Source: an uncultured Draconibacterium sp. (lineage in GTDB: Bacteria > Bacteroidota > Bacteroidia > Bacteroidales > Prolixibacteraceae). From it: a DNA stretch of 64,000 nucleotides. The DNA lies in NCBI GenBank assembly GCA_947492175.1, contig CANLMQ010000013.1, forward strand, positions 88,600-152,599, in the 5' to 3' direction. Positions 1-8,103 of the stretch are shown in pieces. How positions within the stretch are numbered: the first letter of the stretch is position 1; each line of letters starts with the position of its first letter. Both the position numbers and the translations under genes were made by a program. The notes under the pieces were generated by a model, which ran no database searches, was not told the DNA's origin, and saw nothing but the letters and a program-made list of their open reading frames with translations.

Positions 1-1254
1 ATACCGGCACCAAAAGGCGATCCCAATGCCCCGTTACAAGCGTTGATATTTGATTCAGTGTTTAACTCGTTTCGTGGTATTATTGCCTATTTCAAGGTTA
101 CAAATGGCCAGATCAGAAAAAAAGACCTGGTTAAATTTATGGCTACCGGGAAACAATACAATGCGGATGAAGTTGGCGTTTTAAAACTTGGCATGGAACC
201 ACGCGATGTACTCTCGGCAGGCGATGTTGGTTATATTATATCCGGAATTAAAACGGCCAAAGAAGTAAAAGTTGGCGATACAATCACGCATGTTAATAAT
301 CCATGTAAGGAAAGAATTGAAGGATTTGAAGAAGTTAAACCAATGGTTTTTGCCGGAATATACCCGATTGATGCAGATGATTACGAAGATTTGCGCAATG
401 CCATGGATAAACTTCAGTTAAATGATGCTTCACTCACTTTTGAGCCGGAATCATCGGCTGCTCTTGGATTCGGATTTCGTTGCGGTTTTCTGGGCTTACT
501 GCACATGGAAATTATCCAGGAACGACTGGATCGCGAGTTTGACATGAACGTAATTACTACCGTCCCAAACGTTTCGTACCAGGCCCACCTCACCGACGGA
601 TCAACAATAACCGTATATAATCCTTCGGGAATGCCAGCTTCTACAACTGTTCAGGAAATCGACGAACCTTATATCAGGGCAAACATTATTACGGCCTCCG
701 ATTTTATCGGGCCTGTAATGAATTTGTGTTTGGATAAACGTGGTGAGTTGGTAAGCCAGAACTATTTGACATCGGAACGGGCCGAGTTGGTATTCAACAT
801 TCCTCTTGGTGAAATTGTATTCGATTTTTACGATAAACTAAAAAGTATTTCAAAAGGATATGCGTCGTTCGACTACCACATGAACGGCTACAAACCTGCC
901 AAGCTTGTTCGTCTTGATATTCTTTTAAATGGAGAAATGGTTGATGCGCTTTCAACTTTAATCCACTTCGATAATGCGTATGCTTTTGGTCGTCGCATGT
1001 GCGAAAAACTAAAAGAATTGATTCCACGTCAACAGTTTGATATTGCTATTCAGGCAGCTATTGGTGCTAAAATTATCGCCCGCGAAACAGTAAAAGCTGT
1101 AAGAAAAGATGTAACAGCCAAATGCTACGGTGGCGATATTACACGTAAACGAAAACTTCTGGAAAAGCAGAAGAAAGGTAAAAAACGAATGAAGCAGGTA
1201 GGTAATGTTGAAGTACCGCAAAAAGCTTTCCTTGCAGTACTTAAACTGGATTAA
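1..1254 (+). CDS. lepA: Elongation factor 4 (LepA), C-terminal part
   Basis: The 5' end is cut by the window edge, so the frame is open from base 1; 417 residues are present of about 595 usual for the family. LepA is a translational GTPase that acts on ribosomes in a post-translocation-like state. The N-terminal GTP-binding domain is missing. What remains starts with the end of the G domain (IPAPKGDPNAPLQ, then SVFNSFRG) and continues through the EF-G-like domains, with ESSAALGFGFRCGFLGLLHM typical of domain III. It ends with the LepA-specific basic C-terminal domain (DITRKRKLLEKQKKGKKRMK). A strong hairpin terminator follows. The family call is secure; the truncation is an artefact of the window. 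Confidence 0.97.
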   Translation: MPAPKGDPNAPLQALIFDSVFNSFRGIIAYFKVTNGQIRKKDLVKFMATGKQYNADEVGVLKLGMEPRDVLSAGDVGYIISGIKTAKEVKVGDTITHVNNPCKERIEGFEEVKPMVFAGIYPIDADDYEDLRNAMDKLQLNDASLTFEPESSAALGFGFRCGFLGLLHMEIIQERLDREFDMNVITTVPNVSYQAHLTDGSTITVYNPSGMPASTTVQEIDEPYIRANIITASDFIGPVMNLCLDKRGELVSQNYLTSERAELVFNIPLGEIVFDFYDKLKSISKGYASFDYHMNGYKPAKLVRLDILLNGEMVDALSTLIHFDNAYAFGRRMCEKLKELIPRQQFDIAIQAAIGAKIIARETVKAVRKDVTAKCYGGDITRKRKLLEKQKKGKKRMKQVGNVEVPQKAFLAVLKLD

Positions 1255-1267
1255 AAAATATAATATA

Positions 1268-1304
1268 AAAGAAATGCCCGAATCGAAAATTCGGGCATTT
1301 CTTT
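1268..1304. terminator. Bidirectional Rho-independent terminator between lepA and the response regulator
   Basis: A perfect 15-bp stem (1268-1282 with 1290-1304) and a 7-nt loop end in T-rich DNA on one strand and start from A-rich DNA on the other. It lies between the convergent lepA and response-regulator genes, so it can stop both transcripts. Confidence 0.9.
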
Positions 1305-1354
1305 TATCTGTTAACCGACAGAAATCGTTATTCCAACGCCAGTTAAACTTTCTT

Positions 1355-2044
1355 TCAGACTATTAATTTATAACCTTTCCCGTGAACGTTGATTATTTCC
1401 ACAGTTGGCTCTTCTTTTAGATGTTTTCGCAATTTGGTAATATAAACATCCATACTGCGCGCATTAAAATAATTGTCGTCGATCCAAATTGATTTTAAAG
1501 CATAATTACGCTCCAGCACTTTATTCGCATTCTGGCAAAGTAACTTTAACAGATCAGATTCTTTCGTGGTAAGTTTTACCGATTCGTCCCCTTCGCTTAG
1601 TGTTTGCTTACGGGTATCGAACGTAAATTTGCCAAGAGTAAATATCTGCTGTGTATTTGCCTGTCCTTCCTGCGAAGTGCGACGCAAAATTGCTTCAATC
1701 CGCATGATCAACTCTTCCATACTAAAGGGTTTGGTAATGTAATCGTCGGCTCCAAGTTTAAAGCCCTCCAATACATCCTCCTTCATATTTTTAGCAGTTA
1801 AAAACAGAACCGGAATCTCAGAATTTACAATTTTAATGTCTTTTGCCAATGTAAAACCGTCCTTTTTGGGCATCATTACATCCAAAATACAAATGTCGTA
1901 ATGCTCTTTCATAAATCCTTTGTAGGCAGCTTCACCATCAGGATACAAATCGGCATCAAAGCCTTTAGCTATCAAATATTCTTTTAACAACAGGCCTAAA
2001 TTCTCATCATCCTCTGCCAATAATAATTTTGTTTTCTGTTCCAT
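1355..2044 (-). CDS. OmpR/PhoB-type response regulator
   Basis: A 229-residue DNA-binding response regulator. The receiver domain spans about residues 5-118, with the acidic pair E11/D12/D13, the phospho-acceptor D55 in CILDVMMPKKDG, T83 and the conserved K105 in YITKPF. A winged-helix trans_reg_C domain follows (about 130-229), with YITKLRKHLKEE in the recognition region and a VHGKGYKLIV ending. It starts one base after the stop of the upstream histidine kinase, so the two are co-transcribed and almost certainly form a cognate pair. The signal sensed is unknown. Phased TTAACA boxes upstream of the kinase gene suggest autoregulation. Confidence 0.95.
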   Translation of the reverse strand: MEQKTKLLLAEDDENLGLLLKEYLIAKGFDADLYPDGEAAYKGFMKEHYDICILDVMMPKKDGFTLAKDIKIVNSEIPVLFLTAKNMKEDVLEGFKLGADDYITKPFSMEELIMRIEAILRRTSQEGQANTQQIFTLGKFTFDTRKQTLSEGDESVKLTTKESDLLKLLCQNANKVLERNYALKSIWIDDNYFNARSMDVYITKLRKHLKEEPTVEIINVHGKGYKLIV

Positions 2045-2045
2045 A

Positions 2046-3587
2046 TCAATTATTTATTTGTGGGAAATATATTTTAAACTTTGTTCCTTTATTAACGGCA
2101 CTTTCCACTTTTATTGTACCATTGTGCAGGTCAACAATCTTTTTCACATAACTCAATCCCAGTCCAAAACCTTTCACATCGTGAACGTTTCCTGTCGGAA
2201 CGCGGTAAAAACGGTCGAAAACCTGAGACTGATGCTCTTTGGGTATCCCGATTCCATTATCCTGAACCGAAATTACAATCTGGTTTTTCTTATTATTTTC
2301 TGTTGTAACCACAATTTCCGGCGTACCGTTACTGTACTTCATTGCATTATCAAGCAAGTTAAAAATAACATTTGTAATATGCACTTCATCGCCTTTAACA
2401 ATTGCATTTTCAGCCAATATGTTGGTTTTTAACGATCCGTTTTTATTGTTAACACGCAATTCAAAATTGGTTGTTACCGTATTGATCATCTTATTTATAT
2501 CGAATTCGCGAAGTTTTAATTTGAGTCGGCCTTCGTTAAAAACTGCCATTTGAAGCACCTTTTCAACCTGAAACCCCAGGCGCTTGCTTTCCTGGTTAAT
2601 TACTTTCGACACATGCGCAATGGTGGCCGGCGTATTTGCAATACTACCATCCTGTAACATCTGACTAGCCAACGATATGGTTGAAATCGGAGTCTTCAGT
2701 TCATGTGTCATATTATTAATAAAATCGTTTTTAATATTCGACAACTTCTTCTGTCGGAAAATTACCATCAAGGCATAAGCGAAAATTCCAATCAACAAAC
2801 CGGTCAGAATAATAGTTGGAATTATGGTTAAACCAGTTTGTTTTATAAGAAATGCCCTCCTGTGCGGAAAGTATATATTAAGATAATTAGGTTGCGATCC
2901 ATTATAATCATTTCGGAAAAGCAACATCGAAAATTCTTCCCTTTCCCTTGGAGAATATTTTTCGTTACCCATAATAACGGTTTCCTTTGCCAGCGACGAA
3001 TTGGTTATGGCAAATTTATAGTCCAAATCAATTTCGGTTTGAGCCATTGCATTTGTCAAAAAGAAATTCAACTTCGCAGAATCAATACGTTCATCAATTG
3101 GCCTGTCTTGTAAAAGTATGTAGTAGCTTCTCCAGTTATCATCGCGCAGCCAATCTTCCATTCTGCGTTGCTGCTCCATGCTGTATTCCATAAATTCCTT
3201 AATACCCATGGATTTTAACTGTGCCGTGTCGATAACCTGGCCCTCAATTTCCTTTTTAACAGTACCATACATACTCCTTTCTGTATAGCTCAACTGGAAA
3301 TTTAATAAACCTTTCTGGTTCTTATTCCGTGGAAACACATTACCAAAGTCGTCCTTCTCTCCCCTAATTCCGGGTAGCCCTCCCAATCGGGCACTTTCCC
3401 GCGCCAATCGTTGCTCATCAAGCTCGAGCTGGGCTGCAACTAAATTAAGTGCATTAAGCACCAGCTGATTAAATTGTTCTTCGCGTATATCGGATGCAGA
3501 CTTGATAATGGTAGTCTGCACCAATATCAACCCCGACAGCACCGCTGCCATCAGAACAATTAATGTTATTAGCATTTTTCGACTCAT
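2046..3587 (-). CDS. Two-component sensor histidine kinase
   Basis: A 513-residue membrane kinase. A first membrane segment covers about residues 5-25, a periplasmic sensor region about 30-250 has no family I recognise, and a second membrane segment lies at about 254-277. The HisKA domain follows with H295 in NNMTHELKTP, then HATPase_c with N-box INVIFNLLDNAMKYS (read here as NVIFNLLDNAMKYS), G1 box VQDNGIGIP and G2 box GFGLGLSYVKK. It phosphorylates the response regulator encoded immediately downstream. The long periplasmic part, rich in charged residues, points to sensing of an envelope or extracellular cue, but the ligand cannot be inferred. Confidence 0.94.
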   Translation of the reverse strand: MSRKMLITLIVLMAAVLSGLILVQTTIIKSASDIREEQFNQLVLNALNLVAAQLELDEQRLARESARLGGLPGIRGEKDDFGNVFPRNKNQKGLLNFQLSYTERSMYGTVKKEIEGQVIDTAQLKSMGIKEFMEYSMEQQRRMEDWLRDDNWRSYYILLQDRPIDERIDSAKLNFFLTNAMAQTEIDLDYKFAITNSSLAKETVIMGNEKYSPREREEFSMLLFRNDYNGSQPNYLNIYFPHRRAFLIKQTGLTIIPTIILTGLLIGIFAYALMVIFRQKKLSNIKNDFINNMTHELKTPISTISLASQMLQDGSIANTPATIAHVSKVINQESKRLGFQVEKVLQMAVFNEGRLKLKLREFDINKMINTVTTNFELRVNNKNGSLKTNILAENAIVKGDEVHITNVIFNLLDNAMKYSNGTPEIVVTTENNKKNQIVISVQDNGIGIPKEHQSQVFDRFYRVPTGNVHDVKGFGLGLSYVKKIVDLHNGTIKVESAVNKGTKFKIYFPQINN

Positions 3588-3617
3588 AAAACAAAGATAA
3601 TTTTAATGATAAGCCGC

Positions 3618-3657
3618 TTAACATACACTTAACATTATTTAACAGGATATGTTAAAT
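3618..3657. promoter_or_regulatory. Phased TTAACA boxes upstream of the histidine kinase/regulator operon
   Basis: TTAACA occurs at 3618-3623, 3629-3634 and 3639-3644, spaced 11 and 10 bp, i.e. one helical turn apart. The inverted form TGTTAA lies at 3650-3655. The last direct copy and the inverted copy form an 8-bp inverted repeat with a 5-bp spacer (3637-3644/3650-3657). OmpR/PhoB-family regulators bind direct repeats on this spacing, and the site lies 31-70 bp upstream of the kinase start, so it may be the regulator's own operator. Confidence 0.5.
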
Positions 3658-3718
3658 TGTAGAATTTATTAACCCAAAAACTGTTAGAATACCTACAAAT
3701 GTCTACACATTTTAAGCA

Positions 3719-4291
3719 TTATCTCCCCTGAAGCAGGACCTTCTCAATCACCTCAGGATAATGTTTGTATTCCAATGCATGTACTTTTTCTGCTACCATT
3801 TCAGGAGTATCGCCTGACAGAATTCCACATTTTGCCTGAAACAGGAGTTTCCCGTCATCGTACTTTTCATTTACAAAATGGATCGATATTCCGGATTCAG
3901 TTTCTTTATTTTCAACAACTGCCCGATGCACATTCATTCCATACATCCCTTTTCCACCATATTTGGGTAACAACGCGGGATGTATATTAATTATCATGAA
4001 GTTTTCTATCAGGTTATCAGGAATTAACCATAAAAAACCTGCTAAAACGATTAAATCCACTTTACGATTTCTTAATATTTCAACCAGTTCATTGGTTTTA
4101 TAAAATTGATCGCGGCTAAAAACAAAGGCTTCAATACCCTGTTTTTCGGCTCGTTTTAAAGCATATGCTTCCGGCTTATTTGTCCAGAGCGAATCTACAA
4201 TAACCGTTTCACTATCAGAAAAATACTCAAATATATTCTGTGCATTTGATCCCGATCCTGAGGCAAAAATTGCTATTCTTTTTTTACTCAT
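3719..4291 (-). CDS. purN: Phosphoribosylglycinamide formyltransferase (PurN)
   Basis: A 190-residue cytoplasmic enzyme that transfers the formyl group of 10-formyl-THF to GAR, the third step of purine synthesis. The N-terminus has the phosphate-binding ASGSGSNAQNI loop. The active-site motif IINIHPALLPKYGGKGMYG carries the catalytic Asn and His, and the catalytic Asp lies in EKYDDGKLLFQ after SGISIHFVNE. Length matches bacterial PurN (about 190-210). It is monocistronic and divergent from acpP, with about 180 bp between them. Confidence 0.95.
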   Translation of the reverse strand: MSKKRIAIFASGSGSNAQNIFEYFSDSETVIVDSLWTNKPEAYALKRAEKQGIEAFVFSRDQFYKTNELVEILRNRKVDLIVLAGFLWLIPDNLIENFMIINIHPALLPKYGGKGMYGMNVHRAVVENKETESGISIHFVNEKYDDGKLLFQAKCGILSGDTPEMVAEKVHALEYKHYPEVIEKVLLQGR

Positions 4292-4393
4292 TTTAACATT
4301 TGTTTCAAAATTAGAACATTTGAATAAATCGTTCTAATTTAGAAGGTTATATAACTTATAAGTTACTCTGTTAACATCTTTTTTAATTTTTTT

Positions 4394-4426
4394 CTTGGAG
4401 ATTTAGATCGTAAATGTATTACTTTG
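4394..4426 (+). promoter_or_regulatory. Predicted promoter of acpP-fabF-rnc
   Basis: A TTG at 4395-4397 and TTACTTTG at 4419-4426, 21 bp apart, approximate the Bacteroidota primary-sigma consensus (TTTG, about 19-21 bp, TAnnTTTG). Transcription would start near 4432, leaving a leader of about 40 nt before acpP. One base of the -7 element deviates from consensus. Confidence 0.5.
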
Positions 4427-4474
4427 CAGCGAATTATTTAAAACAAAAATTAGTATTAATTAAAATTAAGAATT

Positions 4475-4711
4475 ATGTCTGACGTTGCAGCAAAAGTAAA
4501 AGCAATAATCGTTGATAAATTAGGTGTTGATGAAAGCGAAGTAACTACTGAAGCATCTTTCACAAATGATCTTGGTGCTGACTCTCTTGACACCGTAGAA
4601 TTAATTATGGAATTCGAAAAAGAATTTGATCTTGCTATTCCAGACGACGAAGCAGAAAAAATCTCAACTGTAGGTGAAGCTGTTGCTCACATCGAACAAG
4701 CAGTAAAGTAA
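4475..4711 (+). CDS. acpP: Acyl carrier protein
   Basis: A 78-residue acidic protein that carries growing fatty acids on a phosphopantetheine arm. The arm attaches to S37 in NDLGADSLDTVELIMEFE, the classical DSL motif. Length and helix layout are standard for type II fatty acid synthesis. It is the first gene of an acpP-fabF-rnc run, an order common in Bacteroidota and also seen in proteobacteria. A 22-bp gap separates it from fabF. Confidence 0.98.
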   Translation: MSDVAAKVKAIIVDKLGVDESEVTTEASFTNDLGADSLDTVELIMEFEKEFDLAIPDDEAEKISTVGEAVAHIEQAVK

Positions 4712-4733
4712 TTTATATTCATAATTTTCATTT

Positions 4734-5975
4734 ATGGAATTGAAACGGGTAGTAATAACCGGAGCAGGAACCATTAACCCTCTTGGAAACTCTGTTGAGG
4801 AGTATTGGAAAAACCTGAAAAACGGAGTAAGTGGGGCAGGTCCTATCACTCACTTCGATGCGTCGCTGCATACCACAAAATTTGCTTGCGAGGTAAAGGA
4901 TTTCGATGCAATCCAATATATGGAGCGAAAAGAGATACGCAAATACGACTTGTATACACAATACGCATTTGCGAGTACAGATCAGGCCATTAAAGACAGT
5001 GGTATTGATTTGGAGAAAGTTGATGGCGATAGAGTCGGTGTAATTTGGGGAGCCGGAATTGGAGGCCTGCAAACTTTTTACGAAGAAGCCAGGGCTTACA
5101 AAGATGAGAGACCACGATTTTCTCCGTTTTTTATCCCTAAAATGATAGCAAACATTGCGGGTGGCTTGGTTTCCATTAAATATGGATTCAGAGGACCAAA
5201 CTATACAACTGTAAGTGCGTGTGCTTCTGCATCGCATGCCATGATTGACGCTATGAACATGATTCGCATGGGAAAAGCTGACATAATGATTACAGGTGGT
5301 TCGGAAGCAGGAGTTAACGAAGCTGGTATTGCCGGTTTTAACTCAATGCGAGCCATTTCAACCCGTAATGACGATCCTTCTACAGCCTCACGCCCTTTCG
5401 ACAAAGACCGCGACGGTTTTGTAATGGGTGAAGGTTCGGCTGCTTTTGTTTTCGAAGAATACGAAAGCGCTGTTAAAAGAGGTGCTAAAATTTATGCAGA
5501 AATAGTTGGTGGTGGCATGTCGGCCGATGCCTTTCATATGACAGCTCCGGACCCTGACGGGAAAGGTGCAAAACTTGTTATGAAATGGGCCATTGAAGAT
5601 GCAGGTTTGAAACCGGAAGATGTTGATTATATTAACGTTCATGGTACATCAACCCCGCTTGGCGATATTGCCGAACCAAAAGCAATTCTCAGCACGTTTA
5701 AAGAACATGCTTATAAACTAAGCATCAGTTCAACCAAATCGATGACAGGACATTTATTGGGTGCTGCCGGTGCTGTTGAAGGACTTGCCAGTATTTTAGC
5801 GATCCAAAACAATACTGTACCTCCTACTATTAACCACTTTACCGATGACCCTGAAATTGACGACAAACTGGATTTTACATTCAATGTTGCCAAAGAAAGG
5901 GAAATTAATGTGGCGCTTAGCAACACATTTGGTTTCGGAGGACACAATGCAACAGTAGTTTTCAAAAAACTATAG
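4734..5975 (+). CDS. fabF: Beta-ketoacyl-ACP synthase II (FabF)
   Basis: A 413-residue condensing enzyme that elongates acyl-ACP with malonyl-ACP. The thiolase-fold triad is complete: C163 in TVSACASASHAM, H303 in NVHGTSTPLGD and H340 in TKSMTGHLLGAAGAVE. The C-terminal NTFGFGGHNATVVFKK is also typical. Placement directly after acpP supports FabF rather than FabB. Its product feeds the acyl chains needed for membrane lipids and lipid A. Confidence 0.97.
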   Translation: MELKRVVITGAGTINPLGNSVEEYWKNLKNGVSGAGPITHFDASLHTTKFACEVKDFDAIQYMERKEIRKYDLYTQYAFASTDQAIKDSGIDLEKVDGDRVGVIWGAGIGGLQTFYEEARAYKDERPRFSPFFIPKMIANIAGGLVSIKYGFRGPNYTTVSACASASHAMIDAMNMIRMGKADIMITGGSEAGVNEAGIAGFNSMRAISTRNDDPSTASRPFDKDRDGFVMGEGSAAFVFEEYESAVKRGAKIYAEIVGGGMSADAFHMTAPDPDGKGAKLVMKWAIEDAGLKPEDVDYINVHGTSTPLGDIAEPKAILSTFKEHAYKLSISSTKSMTGHLLGAAGAVEGLASILAIQNNTVPPTINHFTDDPEIDDKLDFTFNVAKEREINVALSNTFGFGGHNATVVFKKL

Positions 5976-5981
5976 TATACT

Positions 5982-6728
5982 GTGGTTAGAAAAATAGTAC
6001 AACGAGTAAAACTCTTTTCGTCTGACCGAAAAGAGTTTTATTTGTTTTTAAAAGAACTTTTGGGTTTTTACCCTCAAAACTTAAGGCTATACGATTTAGC
6101 CTTTGTTCACAAATCGGCCTCCACGGTCGACTCTCAGGGGAATTACGTAAATAATGAGCGACTGGAGTACCTCGGCGATGCCATACTGGGTGCAATAATC
6201 GCAGATTTTTTATACAACCGTTTCCCGCAAGAAGACGAAGGTTTTCTGACCAAAACACGCTCAAAACTGGTAAACCGATCGTTTTTAACAAAGCTAACAT
6301 TCGAAATGGGGCTGAATGTATTTATCGATTCGAATACAACAAAAAGTATCGATAAAAGCCATATTTATGGCGATGCACTGGAAGCTCTGATTGGTGCCAT
6401 TTATCTCGACCGCGACTATCAAACGGCCAAATTCTTTGTTACAAAAAAAATACTTTCTCAGTTTGTCGATCTTCATGAAATCGAACAAGAAGACTCCAAC
6501 TTTAAAAGCCAGCTAATTGAGTGGAGCCAGAAAAACAAGCGCGAGGTAGAATTTGAAACGACAGAAGAATCGGACGAAAAAATAAAGCAGCCAAAATTTA
6601 GAGCGGTTGTAAAAATCGACAATAAAGAAATTGGGAAAGGCACAGGCACATCTAAAAAAGAAGCCCACCAAAACGCCGCAAAAGAAACACTAAAGAAATT
6701 AGATAACCTTAGCGATAGCTTTTTCTAA
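5982..6728 (+). CDS. rnc: Ribonuclease III
   Basis: A 248-residue double-strand-specific endoribonuclease for rRNA and mRNA processing. The RNase III signature NERLEYLGDAILGAIIADFL holds catalytic acidic residues (E62 and D66 region), with the second acidic cluster in YGDALEALIGAIYLD. A C-terminal dsRNA-binding domain includes KGTGTSKKEAHQNAAKETL. The start is taken as GTG at 5982, only 6 bp after the fabF stop, with no ATG in a better place before the conserved KEFYLFLKELLGFYP segment. Translational coupling to fabF is likely. Confidence 0.95.
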   Translation: MVRKIVQRVKLFSSDRKEFYLFLKELLGFYPQNLRLYDLAFVHKSASTVDSQGNYVNNERLEYLGDAILGAIIADFLYNRFPQEDEGFLTKTRSKLVNRSFLTKLTFEMGLNVFIDSNTTKSIDKSHIYGDALEALIGAIYLDRDYQTAKFFVTKKILSQFVDLHEIEQEDSNFKSQLIEWSQKNKREVEFETTEESDEKIKQPKFRAVVKIDNKEIGKGTGTSKKEAHQNAAKETLKKLDNLSDSFF

Positions 6729-6747
6729 ATTCCAACAGCTTTATTCG

Positions 6748-6755
6748 TATATTTG
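6748..6755 (+). promoter_or_regulatory. Predicted -7 element of the LAB_N-domain gene
   Basis: TATATTTG fits the Bacteroidota TAnnTTTG -7 element exactly and lies 19 bp before the start codon. No clear -33 TTG is seen at the best spacing, so the promoter call is tentative. Confidence 0.4.
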
Positions 6756-6773
6756 CGCCCTCACTAAAAAAAT

Positions 6774-7460
6774 ATGAACAGCATTTTAATTATAGGTTTA
6801 GGCTTTCTGGCACAGGGACTTTTTTTCACCCGCACCATTGCCCAGTGGTTTAAGTCGGAACAGGAAGGTGAAGTTATTTCGCCAGTTGTTTACTGGCAAA
6901 TTAGCCTGGTTGCCTCTATTTTAATGCTCATTTACGGAATACTCAGAAACGACTTTGCCATTGTAGTGGGTCAATCGTTGGTGTACGGCATTTACATTCG
7001 AAACCTTCAGCTAAAACAAGTCTGGCAAAAAATGTATTTATTGTCGAAGGCACTGTTTATTCTAATCCCACTCGCATGTTGGGCATGGTTAATACACTCG
7101 GGTAATATTAATTCTATTCTGAAAAACGAAGATGTATCGGTGTTTTGGATGGTATGGGGTACAATTGCACAGATAATATTTATATCACGCTTTTTTTATC
7201 AGTGGTTACATTCCGAAAAAGAAAAAGAATCGCTATTCCCGCTTGGCTTCTGGATAATTAGTACGGTAGGTTCTCTAATGATTTTTACCTATTCCATTTC
7301 GCGTCTCGATCCGGTACTGTTTGCCTCACACAGTTTAGGGTTGCTTGTTTACGTCCGCAACATTCTTCTTCACTACGGAAAAGGAAGTTTATTTACAAAA
7401 CTCAATAAGGTTCCGGTACTAAATAAAGTTATCGGAAAGGTAACCGATAAAATAAATTAG
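6774..7460 (+). CDS. Membrane protein with two lipid-A-disaccharide synthase N-terminal (LAB_N) domains
   Basis: A 228-residue integral membrane protein made of two copies of the same module. The first (about residues 3-80) runs from GLGFLAQGLFFTRTIAQW to YGIYIRNLQL; the second (about 125-200) runs from WGTIAQIIFISRFFYQWL to LGLLVYVRNILLHYGK. The module is known as the N-terminal region of some LpxB proteins and as stand-alone small proteins, often beside lipid A or glycosyltransferase genes. Here no LpxB domain or lipid A gene is adjacent. The function is not established; a role in handling a lipid-linked sugar is plausible from family context only. Confidence 0.85.
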   Translation: MNSILIIGLGFLAQGLFFTRTIAQWFKSEQEGEVISPVVYWQISLVASILMLIYGILRNDFAIVVGQSLVYGIYIRNLQLKQVWQKMYLLSKALFILIPLACWAWLIHSGNINSILKNEDVSVFWMVWGTIAQIIFISRFFYQWLHSEKEKESLFPLGFWIISTVGSLMIFTYSISRLDPVLFASHSLGLLVYVRNILLHYGKGSLFTKLNKVPVLNKVIGKVTDKIN

Positions 7461-7501
7461 GCCGGCCCTCACCTGAACCGACCTAAATTCTCTAAAATTA
7501 T

Positions 7502-7882
7502 TTAATCGTCAACAGGCATTTTAGCTCTAATCACTTCTTTTAACACATAATACAGAAGAAGCGAAACAAGCAATACAATTAGTCCCCATATAGTAGTATA
7601 AAAACTAATAATGGCACCTCCCATTACTAATTGAGGTGAAATATCTCCGGCAGTGCGTATGGCTTCCAAAGCCTGAACAATTCCAAGTATCTGTGCCAAT
7701 ATTCCCAGGGCAGCCGCAAACGATCCGGCCATGCGTATTAAGCCCAGAAGTTTAAAGTCGTATTCCTGGAACACCAGCATCTTGTAGATTTTTATACCCA
7801 CAACTACCAGCATCAACACTGCCATAATAGAAACCACATTCATAAAAAACCCACCCGATTTGTACAATTCAAAAAGTTTCAT
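7502..7882 (-). CDS. Short MotA/TolQ/ExbB-like membrane protein
   Basis: A 126-residue protein with three predicted membrane segments (about residues 13-32, 45-68 and 92-115). GAIISFYTTIWGLIVLLVSL resembles the end of the MotA/TolQ/ExbB proton-channel domain, and the alanine- and glycine-rich AGSFAAALGILAQILGIVQAL resembles its middle. It is roughly half the usual length of ExbB and lacks an ExbD-like partner nearby. It is divergent from a LytS/LytTR pair. Channel function is inferred from weak family resemblance. Confidence 0.7.
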   Translation of the reverse strand: MKLFELYKSGGFFMNVVSIMAVLMLVVVGIKIYKMLVFQEYDFKLLGLIRMAGSFAAALGILAQILGIVQALEAIRTAGDISPQLVMGGAIISFYTTIWGLIVLLVSLLLYYVLKEVIRAKMPVDD

Positions 7883-8103
7883 AATTGTTTGTTTTTAACA
7901 GTTTATGCTGCAAATTAAGCTGGCCTGCCTTACCGGGAGCAACTTTATCGTTCAACAACATCATTTCGCACTTCAGATGCATTTAAAGTCTAAAACTACA
8001 AAACAAACCACATTTATGCAGTTCAGCTTCACTTTTCTGATTTTAGTCGACAGAATTTTGGAATCAGTTTATTCCACTTTAAATTGCTATTTTTAAGCGT
8101 AAC

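Noticed and set aside
4728..5237. 169-residue minus-strand frame within fabF
   Set aside because: It is antisense to a certain gene and has no recognisable domain.
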